64,000 nt of DNA from Comamonadaceae bacterium (GTDB lineage: Bacteria; Pseudomonadota; Gammaproteobacteria; Burkholderiales; Burkholderiaceae_C): NCBI GenBank assembly GCA_003599455.1, contig QZKF01000104.1, positions 1-64,000 of the forward strand, given 5' to 3'. Below, in pieces: positions 56,768 to 64,000 of this stretch. Positions within the stretch are counted from its first letter, which is position 1. Each line of letters starts with the position of its first letter. A program made the position numbers and the translations under genes. Below the pieces are notes generated by a model that was given only the letters and a program-made list of their open reading frames with translations, had not been told where the DNA came from and searched no databases.

Positions 56768-58435
56768 ATGATTCGAACACCGCATCTGCTGGGTGGCCTG
56801 TTGCTGGCGGCCCTCGGGCTGACCACCCAGGCCCAGAGCCTCAACGACCTGAAGACCGACCACGCCACGCCCAAGGACGTGCTCACCTACGGCATGGGCT
56901 ACAACAACCAGCGCTACAGCCCGCTCAAGCAGATCACCACGCGCAACGCGTCGAAACTCAAGCCGGTGTGGGCCTACAGCCTGAACAACCCGCAGGGCCA
57001 GGAGTCGCAGCCCATCGTGCACGACGGCGTGATGTACGTGACCACGCACAGCTCCACCGTGGCGCTCAACCCGGTCACCGGCAAGCAGATCTGGAAGCAG
57101 GACATCGAGCTGCCGCAGGATGTCTTCAAGATGGCCTGCTGCGGCATCCTGAACCGCGGCGCCGCCATCTACGAGGGCAAGCTCTACCGCACCACGCTGG
57201 ACGCGCACGTGATGGCGATGGACGCCAAGACCGGCAAGCAGCTCTGGAAGGTCAAGGCCGCCGACTACCTCGACGGCCAGGCCATGACCAGCGCGCCGCT
57301 GATCGCCAACGGCGTGGTCATGACCGGCATTGCCGGCGGCGAGTACGGCACGCGCGGCTTCATCGACGGCTGGGACCCGGCCACCGGCGCCAAGCTCTGG
57401 CGCTTCTTCACCACCGCCGCGCCGAACGAAAAGGGCGGCAACACCTGGCCCGGCGACACCTACCAGAAGGGCGGCGCACCCACCTGGCTGACCGGCGCCT
57501 ACGACCCGGAGCTCGACCTCGTGTACTGGGGCACCGGCAACGGCGGCCCGTGGAATCCCAACGCCCGCCTGGGTGACAACCTCTACATCGCCTCGGTCGT
57601 GGCCATCCGCCCCAAAACCGGTGAGCTGGTGTGGCACTACCAGTTCAGCCCCAACGACCCGTACGACTACGACGCCACCGAGGTCGGCATGCTGGTCGAC
57701 ATGAAGGTGGGCGGCAAGGACCGCAAGGTGCTGGCGCAAGCCAACCGCAACGGCTTCTTCTACGTGCTCGACCGCGCCAGCGGCGAGCTGCTGGCCGCCA
57801 ACCCCTACGTCAAGGTCAACTGGGCCGACCGCATCGACCTCAAGACCGGTCGCCCCGTGCTGTCCGAGATCGACAAAAAGGCCCGCGCCGGTGAAGACGT
57901 GGAGATCTTCCCCAGCGTGCTCGGCGGCAAGAACTGGACGCCGATGTCCTGGAACCCGGCCACCGGCCTGGCCTACGCCAACACGCTCAACATCAGCTGG
58001 CCCTACCAGCTGAACAAGCCCGAGTACAAGAAGGGCGAGTGGTACCTGGGTGTGAATTTCCGCGGCGTGAACATGCCCAAGGACCAGCCGCACGGCTACC
58101 TCTCGGCGATTGACCCGATGACCGGCAAGAGCAAGTGGCAGATGCCGTGGCCGGGCCAGCCGAGCATGGCGGGCACCTTGTCCACTGGCGGCGGCCTGGT
58201 GTTCACCGGCGCGGCCACGGGCGAGTTCATCGCCGTGGACGCGAGCAACGGCAAGAAGCTCTACGAGTTCCAGACCAGCAGCGGCATCATCGGCCTGCCC
58301 GTGACCTTCGAGCACAAGGGCAAGCAGTACGTGAGCATCGTCTCGGGTGCCGGCGGCGTGTGGGCCCTGCTGGGCGATGAGCGCATGGCGCAGGTGCCGG
58401 CCGGTGGATCGGTCTGGACCTTCGCGCTCGACTGA
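56768..58435 (+). CDS. PQQ-dependent alcohol dehydrogenase with lanthanide-type Asp-x-Asp
   Basis: The 555-residue quinoprotein has a signal peptide (Met-Ile-Arg-Thr-Pro, cleavage after Thr-Gln-Ala-Gln) and an eight-bladed propeller fold. The vicinal disulphide Cys124-Cys125 sits in Met-Ala-Cys-Cys-Gly. The active-site Asp300 lies in Tyr-Asp-Tyr-Asp302, and an Asp two residues after the catalytic one marks lanthanide-dependent enzymes (XoxF/ExaF type). Tryptophan-docking strands end with Gly-Gly-Val-Trp-Ala-Leu. AGGAGACAACC precedes the ATG. It oxidises alcohols in the periplasm and passes electrons to the cytochrome c gene 2 bases on. Confidence 0.9.
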   Translation: MIRTPHLLGGLLLAALGLTTQAQSLNDLKTDHATPKDVLTYGMGYNNQRYSPLKQITTRNASKLKPVWAYSLNNPQGQESQPIVHDGVMYVTTHSSTVALNPVTGKQIWKQDIELPQDVFKMACCGILNRGAAIYEGKLYRTTLDAHVMAMDAKTGKQLWKVKAADYLDGQAMTSAPLIANGVVMTGIAGGEYGTRGFIDGWDPATGAKLWRFFTTAAPNEKGGNTWPGDTYQKGGAPTWLTGAYDPELDLVYWGTGNGGPWNPNARLGDNLYIASVVAIRPKTGELVWHYQFSPNDPYDYDATEVGMLVDMKVGGKDRKVLAQANRNGFFYVLDRASGELLAANPYVKVNWADRIDLKTGRPVLSEIDKKARAGEDVEIFPSVLGGKNWTPMSWNPATGLAYANTLNISWPYQLNKPEYKKGEWYLGVNFRGVNMPKDQPHGYLSAIDPMTGKSKWQMPWPGQPSMAGTLSTGGGLVFTGAATGEFIAVDASNGKKLYEFQTSSGIIGLPVTFEHKGKQYVSIVSGAGGVWALLGDERMAQVPAGGSVWTFALD

Positions 58436-58437
58436 GG

Positions 58438-58764
58438 ATGCGCCGCGCCACGCTGGTGCTGTGCGCGGCCACCCTGGCGGGTGCCGCGCACGCACAGACC
58501 ACGCCCGTCTTCACGCAGGAGATGGTGGACAAGGGCCGCGAGCAGTACCACCGCACCTGTGCGCAGTGCCACGGCCGCAACATGGTCAACGCCGGCACCA
58601 CGGTGTACGACCTGCGCAAGTTCCCGATCGACCAGCACGAGCGCTTCGTGACCTCCGTGCTCAAGGGCAAGGGCAACATGCCCTCGTTCCAGGGTGCGCT
58701 GGACGAGGCCACCATCACCACGCTGTGGGTCTATGTGGCCACGCGCGGTGGCAAGGAGATGTGA
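58438..58764 (+). CDS. Periplasmic c-type cytochrome
   Basis: The 108-residue precursor has a signal peptide ending Ala-His-Ala-Gln and one haem site Cys-Ala-Gln-Cys-His. The distal Met is in Gly-Asn-Met-Pro-Ser-Phe. This is a small class I cytochrome, the expected electron acceptor of the upstream quinoprotein. Its ATG lies 2 bases after the dehydrogenase stop, and the binding-protein gene follows after 1 base. Confidence 0.9.
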   Translation: MRRATLVLCAATLAGAAHAQTTPVFTQEMVDKGREQYHRTCAQCHGRNMVNAGTTVYDLRKFPIDQHERFVTSVLKGKGNMPSFQGALDEATITTLWVYVATRGGKEM

Positions 58765-58765
58765 C

Positions 58766-59707
58766 ATGACACCCCGGACCCTGGTGGTCGCCTTTCTCGC
58801 GCTGAACGGCGCATGGGCGCAGGCGCAGACTACCGCGCCCGCCGCCGCGCCGGTGTCGCCGCTCACGGTCTGCGTGAGCGAGGACAACGCGCCGTATTCG
58901 TTCATGCGCAAGGGCCAGGTGGGCGGCTTCGACGTGGCGCTGGCCGGGGCCGTGGCGCGTGAGCTCGGGCGCGAACTCCGGCTGGTGCCGTTCGAGCCCG
59001 AGGTGGAGAAGGAAAGCATGCTCACCCACGAGGTGAATGCCTTGCTGTCGGCGGGCTTGTGCGAGCTGGCCAGCGGCTTTCCGCTGCTCAAGTCCGACCT
59101 GGGTGCGCCCACCCGCGCCCGCTTCAAGACCGCCGACCACCCGGGCGCCGCGCGCAAGCGCGACCGGCCCTTCGTGGAGCTGGGCACGCTCATCCACAGC
59201 CAGCCTTACCAGGGCACGGCGCTGGTGGTGGTGCAGCGCAGCGGCCTGCCGCCCGTGCAGGACCTGGGCGGGCTCAAGGGTCGCAAGATCGCCGCCGTGG
59301 CCGGCACGCTGGAGGGCACGCTCATCGCCATGCATGGCGGTGGTGCGCTGCGCGACAGCATGGTGACCATGGGCCAGCGCGACGATCTCTGGGCCGCCAT
59401 GAAGGACGGCCGCATCGACGCCATGCTGCTGCCCACCGCGGCGGTGGACGCCCAGCGCCAGCGCGGCGCTGGCGCAGCGGCGGCCGACATCCAGCTCGGC
59501 AAGCCCCGCCCCCTGGGCATCAACCTGGGCTTCGTGGCGCTGGCGCCGCAGGCCGGGCTGATCGCCGTGGTCGACCGCGTGATCGCACGCAGCCTGGCCA
59601 GCGGCGAACTGCAGCGCTGGGCCAGCGAAGCCGGCCTGAGCTTCGTGCCGGCCACGGCGCCGGCCGTCGCGAGCACGCTGGACCTGGCCACCTTGCTGGC
59701 GGACTGA
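58766..59707 (+). CDS. Quinoprotein-associated periplasmic solute-binding protein
   Basis: The 313-residue protein has a signal peptide (cleavage near Ala-Trp-Ala-Gln-Ala-Gln) and a type 3 periplasmic binding fold: Val-Cys-Val-Ser-Glu-Asp-Asn-Ala-Pro-Tyr-Ser and Gly-Gly-Phe-Asp-Val-Ala-Leu-Ala. MoxJ/XoxJ proteins next to methanol dehydrogenases look the same and help to assemble or activate the enzyme rather than import a solute. Position as third gene of the quinoprotein operon supports that role. No ABC permease genes are linked. Confidence 0.85.
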   Translation: MTPRTLVVAFLALNGAWAQAQTTAPAAAPVSPLTVCVSEDNAPYSFMRKGQVGGFDVALAGAVARELGRELRLVPFEPEVEKESMLTHEVNALLSAGLCELASGFPLLKSDLGAPTRARFKTADHPGAARKRDRPFVELGTLIHSQPYQGTALVVVQRSGLPPVQDLGGLKGRKIAAVAGTLEGTLIAMHGGGALRDSMVTMGQRDDLWAAMKDGRIDAMLLPTAAVDAQRQRGAGAAAADIQLGKPRPLGINLGFVALAPQAGLIAVVDRVIARSLASGELQRWASEAGLSFVPATAPAVASTLDLATLLAD

Positions 59708-59711
59708 ACCG

Positions 59712-60532
<821 letters not shown>

Positions 60533-60585
60533 TCACTGTGGCAGCCCGCCGCGCAGAAATCCATGACCCCGCAGGTCATGCCGCC

Positions 60586-63003
60586 TCAGCCCAGCTTGCC
60601 CAGCGCCCGCAACAGCTTCTGCGGTGTGACGGGCTGCGAGAACACGTGCGCGTCGAACGGCGCGATCGCGTCGTTGATCGCGTTCATCACCGCGGCGGGC
60701 GCGCCCGCCGTGCCCGCTTCGCCCGCGCCCTTGGCACCGAGCTTCGAACTGGCGGTCGGTGTCTGCACGTGCGCCACCTCGATGTCCGGCATCTCGGCCG
60801 ACATGGGCACCAGGTAGTCGGCCATGCTGGCGTTGAGCATCAGGCCGCTGTCGTCGTACAGGCATTCCTCGAACAGCGCGCCGCCGATGCCCTGCACGAT
60901 GGCGCCGCGCATCTGCTCGTCCACCAGCATCGGGTTGAGCACGCGGCCGCAGTCCTCCACCGCCCAGTGCTTGAGCAGCTTCACGAAGCCGGTGTCGGGG
61001 TCCACCTCCACGTACGAGGCCTGCACGCCGTTGGTGAAGATGAAGGGGTAGTCGCGCTGCGCGTAGTGGCGCGTCACCATCAGTTCGGGCGTGAAGTCGG
61101 GGGGCAGGGTGTCGGAGCGGAAGTAGGCGATGCGACCGAGCTCGTGCAGCGGCAGCAGTTCCTCGCCGGTAACCGCATCGACGATGCGCCCGCGCCGCAC
61201 GGCCAGCCCGGCGCCTTCGCGCTGCAGGATCACGGCCGCCACCTTCACGATGTTCTCGCGCAGGGCTTGCCCCGCCAGCAACACGGCCTCGCCGCCGATG
61301 CCCGCGCCGCGCGAGGCCCAGGTGCCACCGCCGTAGGGCGTCACGTCGGTGTCGCCGGTGACGATGCGCACCTTGCCGATGTCCACGCCCACCGCGTCGG
61401 CCGCGATCTGCGCGTAGATGCCTTCGGTGCCCTGGCCCTGTTCACCCACGCCGATCAGCACCGTGACGTTGCCCTCGGGGTCCAGGCGCGCGGTGGCACC
61501 GTCCTGCGAGGCGATGCGCGCGCCGCCCACGCCATAGAACGCCGCGCTCGGGTTGGTGAGCTCGATCAGCGCGGCGATGCCGATGCCGCGGTGGATGCCC
61601 TGCTGGCGCAGCGCGGCCTGCTCGGCGCGCAGCGCGTCGTAGTTCATCAGCTCGCGCAGCTTCTTCAGGCAGGCCTCGTGCGAGAGCAGCTCCAGCTTGA
61701 TGCCCGAGGCGCCGGTGGTGGGGTAGGCGTCGTCGGGGATCACGTTGCGGCGGCGGATCTCCAGCGGGTCCATGCCGATCTTCTGCGCGGCCATGTCCAC
61801 CAGGCCCTCGGTCACCGCGCAGGCGATCGGGTGGCCCACGCCGCGGTACTGGCAGGTGGGCGTCTTGTTCTGGAACACCACGTTGAGCCGGGCGCGGTAG
61901 TGCCGGTGTTTGTAGGGGCCGCCCACGAGGTTCACCACCTGGTTGCCTTCGATCGCGCTGGTGCGCGGGAACATCGAGTACGGGCCGATACCGGTGAGGT
62001 CGTCGATCTCGAAGCCGAGGATTTCGCCGTCCCGGTTGACGGCGATGCGCCCCTTCACGCGGTGGTGCCGCGCGTGGATGTCGCTGGTGAAGCTCTCCAG
62101 CCGGTCGGCGACGAACTTCACCGGCCGGCCGAGCAGGATCGACAGCGCCACGGTGGCAAAGTCGTCCGGGTAGGCGTGCACCTTGATGCCGAACGAGCCG
62201 CCCACGTCCTTGCAGACCACGCGGATGCCGGAGGCCGGCAGGTCGAACTGGCGCGCGTAGAGGTCCTGCATCATGTGCGGCGCCTGCTGCGAGTGGTAGA
62301 CCGTGAGGCGCTGGTCGGCCGGGCTCCAGTGCGCGATCTGGCAGCGCGGCTCGAGCGTCACGCCGGTGTGGCGACCGAACTCGAAGGTGGTTTCGGCCAC
62401 CACGTCGGCGCTGGCGAACGCCGTGTCCACCTCGCCCACGTTGAGGCTGCGCGTGAAGCACAGGTTGTCGCCCAGCTCGGGGTGGATCAGCGGCGTGGTG
62501 TCGTCGAGCGCGGTTTCCATGTCGTTGGCCGCGGGCAGCTCTTCCCACTCCACCTGCAGGTAGGCCAGCGCGTCCTCGGCCTGCGCGCGCGTCTCGGCCA
62601 CCACCGCCACCACCGGCTCGCCCTGCCAGCAGGCACGGTCCACCGCCAGCGCGTGCTGCGGCGCCGACTTCATGCCCGCGAGGTGGCCCAGCGTGGCCAC
62701 CCAGGGCTTGCACACCCGGGCCAGGTCGTGGCCGTCGGCCACCAGCAGCACGCCGGGCATGCCGCGCGCGAAATCGCCGTTGACCTTGAGGATGCGGGCG
62801 TGCGACACCGGGTTGCGCCAGAAGGCCACGTGGGCCATGCGCGGCAGTTCGATGTCGTCGACATACTGGCCCAGGCCCTGGGTGAGGCGCTCGATGCCAC
62901 CGCGTGGCACCGACACGCCCACGTAGCGCGGGTCTTCGGTGACCGGGGCCAGCACCACTGGCTGGTCGGCGCCGGGCTCGAGGTTGACGGTGTCGCGCTT
63001 CAT
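60586..63003 (-). CDS. Xanthine dehydrogenase-family molybdopterin-binding subunit
   Basis: The 805-residue large subunit holds the molybdenum cofactor. It shows the aldehyde oxidase/xanthine dehydrogenase pattern: Gly-Gly-Ser-Phe-Gly-Ile-Lys, Gln-Tyr-Arg-Gly-Val-Gly-His-Pro near the active site, Gly-Val-Gly-Glu-Gln-Gly-Gln-Gly-Thr, and the catalytic Glu in Lys-Gly-Ala-Gly-Glu-Ala-Gly. The AYXCSFR loop of true CO dehydrogenase is absent, so an aldehyde or N-heterocycle is the likelier substrate. The start overlaps the Fe-S subunit stop (ATGA). Confidence 0.92.
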   Translation of the reverse strand: MKRDTVNLEPGADQPVVLAPVTEDPRYVGVSVPRGGIERLTQGLGQYVDDIELPRMAHVAFWRNPVSHARILKVNGDFARGMPGVLLVADGHDLARVCKPWVATLGHLAGMKSAPQHALAVDRACWQGEPVVAVVAETRAQAEDALAYLQVEWEELPAANDMETALDDTTPLIHPELGDNLCFTRSLNVGEVDTAFASADVVAETTFEFGRHTGVTLEPRCQIAHWSPADQRLTVYHSQQAPHMMQDLYARQFDLPASGIRVVCKDVGGSFGIKVHAYPDDFATVALSILLGRPVKFVADRLESFTSDIHARHHRVKGRIAVNRDGEILGFEIDDLTGIGPYSMFPRTSAIEGNQVVNLVGGPYKHRHYRARLNVVFQNKTPTCQYRGVGHPIACAVTEGLVDMAAQKIGMDPLEIRRRNVIPDDAYPTTGASGIKLELLSHEACLKKLRELMNYDALRAEQAALRQQGIHRGIGIAALIELTNPSAAFYGVGGARIASQDGATARLDPEGNVTVLIGVGEQGQGTEGIYAQIAADAVGVDIGKVRIVTGDTDVTPYGGGTWASRGAGIGGEAVLLAGQALRENIVKVAAVILQREGAGLAVRRGRIVDAVTGEELLPLHELGRIAYFRSDTLPPDFTPELMVTRHYAQRDYPFIFTNGVQASYVEVDPDTGFVKLLKHWAVEDCGRVLNPMLVDEQMRGAIVQGIGGALFEECLYDDSGLMLNASMADYLVPMSAEMPDIEVAHVQTPTASSKLGAKGAGEAGTAGAPAAVMNAINDAIAPFDAHVFSQPVTPQKLLRALGKLG

Positions 63004-63485
63004 GCGGTGACCTCCCTGCGTTGCTGCAACACGCTGCAGATGGCGTCGACGATGGCGTGGTAGCCGGTGCAGCGGCAGTAGTTGCCCGAAATCCACTCGC
63101 GCACCTCGGCGCGGCTGGCGTCGGGTTTCTGCTCGACCAGTTCCTTCGCCGCCATCAGCATGCCCGAGGTGCAGAAGCCGCATTGCAGTGCGTTGTGCCG
63201 CACGAAGGCCTGCTGCAGGTCGCGGATGGTGCCGCTGCGGCTCAGCCCTTCGATGGTCTGCACCTGGCCGCCGTCGGCCTGCACCGCCAGCGTGAGGCAG
63301 CCGCGCACGATGTGGCCGTTGAGCTCGACGGTGCAGGCGCCGCACACGCCGTGCTCGCAGCCGAGGTGGCTGCCCTTGAGGCCGAGGTCTTCGCGGAGAA
63401 AGTCCACCAGGTGCGTGCGTGGCTGCACGCTGCACTGGTGCGGCTTGCCGTTGACGGTGACTTTGATCGGGTACAGGTCTGCCAT
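63000..63485 (-). CDS. [2Fe-2S] subunit of the molybdopterin dehydrogenase
   Basis: The 161-residue protein has a plant-type [2Fe-2S] site Cys-Glu-His-Gly-Val-Cys-Gly-Ala-Cys with a fourth Cys in Val-Arg-Gly-Cys. A second cluster uses Cys-Gly-Phe-Cys and Cys-Arg-Cys-Thr-Gly-Tyr-His. It carries electrons from the molybdenum centre to FAD. No signal peptide, so the enzyme is cytoplasmic. It overlaps the large-subunit gene and follows the FAD-subunit gene by 17 bases. Confidence 0.93.
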   Translation of the reverse strand: MADLYPIKVTVNGKPHQCSVQPRTHLVDFLREDLGLKGSHLGCEHGVCGACTVELNGHIVRGCLTLAVQADGGQVQTIEGLSRSGTIRDLQQAFVRHNALQCGFCTSGMLMAAKELVEQKPDASRAEVREWISGNYCRCTGYHAIVDAICSVLQQRREVTA

Positions 63486-63502
63486 GGGTGTTCCTTGGGG
63501 GC

Positions 63503-64000
63503 TCAGGCGCGGGCGGTGGCCGGGGCGGTCAGCATGCGCTGCAGCAGCACGCCGGCCAGGTGACGCTTGGTGTCGGGGGCGTTGGTGAGGTCGGGGAAAG
63601 GTTCGATTTCGGCGCGCAGGCTGGCCACGGCCGCGGCCACGGTGGCGGCGTCCAGTGGCCGGCCTTCGAGCAGCGCCTCGGTCTGGCGCGCGCGCAGCGG
63701 CGTGGCGCCGATGCCCAGCAGCACGATGCGCGCCCCCTTGAGCACGCCACCGGTGCGGCGGGCCGAAGCCGCCAGGCCCACGATGGCGTAGTCGCCGTGG
63801 CGCCGTGCCAGTTCGGAGAAGCCGCACCAGTGGTCGGCCGCGGCCAGCGGGATTTCGGTGGCCACCAGCACCTCGTCGGGGCGCAGCGCGGTGCTGTAGA
63901 GCCCGGTGAAAAAGTCGTCGACCGCGATGCGGCGCTCGCCCGCCGGGCCACGCGCCACCACCGTGCCGCCCAGCGCCAGCAGGCAGGTGGGCCACTCGGC
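63503..64000 (-). CDS. FAD-binding subunit of the molybdopterin dehydrogenase (partial)
   Basis: The last 165 codons are visible, and the frame runs open through the window edge, so the N-terminal FAD-binding part is missing. What remains is the CoxM/XdhB C-terminal domain: Leu-Gly-Gly-Thr-Val-Val-Ala-Arg-Gly-Pro, Asp-Phe-Phe-Thr-Gly-Leu-Tyr, Glu-Leu-Ala-Arg-Arg-His-Gly-Asp-Tyr-Ala-Ile-Val-Gly. Gene order FAD - FeS - molybdenum subunit is the standard operon for this enzyme family. Confidence 0.9.
   Translation of the reverse strand, partial: AEWPTCLLALGGTVVARGPAGERRIAVDDFFTGLYSTALRPDEVLVATEIPLAAADHWCGFSELARRHGDYAIVGLAASARRTGGVLKGARIVLLGIGATPLRARQTEALLEGRPLDAATVAAAVASLRAEIEPFPDLTNAPDTKRHLAGVLLQRMLTAPATARA

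Noticed and set aside
56660..58495. Long minus-strand open frame opposite the PQQ dehydrogenase
   Set aside because: It mirrors the real quinoprotein gene and has no domain; it is a GC-driven shadow.
60538..63063. Long plus-strand open frame opposite the molybdopterin subunit
   Set aside because: It is rich in His, Arg and Val with no motif, and opposite an intact enzyme gene.

Overview
The window is high-GC DNA from a betaproteobacterium, most likely a member of the Comamonadaceae (Burkholderiales, Hydrogenophaga/Acidovorax-like). This rests on base composition, the glmU - Lrp - glmS neighbourhood, a family-typical extragenic repeat with a CCCCCTTGAGGGGG palindrome after glmU, and the style of the metabolic genes. 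The genus is inference. Two stretches of ordinary chromosome (1-13.4 kb and 56.7-64 kb) flank one large mobile island of about 43 kb.

Left chromosome: a TfoX-like protein, a TetR regulator with an MBL-fold hydrolase whose metal motif is degenerate, an ArsB/NhaD-type transporter carrying a genomic repeat inside its reading frame, and a GntR-controlled polar amino acid ABC transporter operon with a visible operator. These are followed by a DUF6279 lipoprotein, glmU, a DUF2726 protein, an Lrp-family regulator and glmS.

Island (13406-56673): it begins 7 bases after the glmS stop codon, the classical attTn7 region. Both outer ends start with TGTTC and carry related TnsB-type sites (core GGAATAAAGTTCGTCGG): two abutting copies on the glmS side and three spaced copies on the far side. 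Inside is a Tn7-type tnsA-tnsB-tnsC-tnsD operon (23.5-29.7 kb), transcribed toward glmS. The glmS-side cargo is a type I restriction-modification operon (hsdR-hsdM-hsdS) preceded by a NYN nuclease-like gene and followed by an ABC-ATPase plus HNH pair resembling Septu (PtuA/PtuB). Beyond tnsA lie unknown genes, an IS21-family element, an integrase fragment, a 2OG-Fe(II) oxygenase with a LysE-type exporter, and a second TniQ with an XRE regulator and an AAA ATPase. Further out are two phospholipase-like genes with a lipoprotein, an XRE-ImmA/PIN toxin-antitoxin pair, three small genes, a decayed IS91 element, and a subtilase / unknown / haem peroxidase / lipoprotein / small protein cluster. The island closes with an IS5 element, a patatin phospholipase, a run of strong hairpins suggesting a structured RNA, and a broken methyltransferase tail.

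Right chromosome: a PQQ-dependent alcohol dehydrogenase with the Asp-x-Asp pattern of lanthanide enzymes, its cytochrome c and a periplasmic binding protein; a stray ATP-synthase subunit-c-like gene with an unknown partner; and a three-subunit molybdopterin dehydrogenase cut by the window edge. Together these suggest alcohol-to-aldehyde-to-acid oxidation.

The island reads as a mobile defence and interaction locus. The best candidates for undescribed biology are the second TniQ/XRE/AAA module, the subtilase-peroxidase cluster, the type I RM operon carrying the ATPase-HNH pair, and the two structured-RNA candidates.
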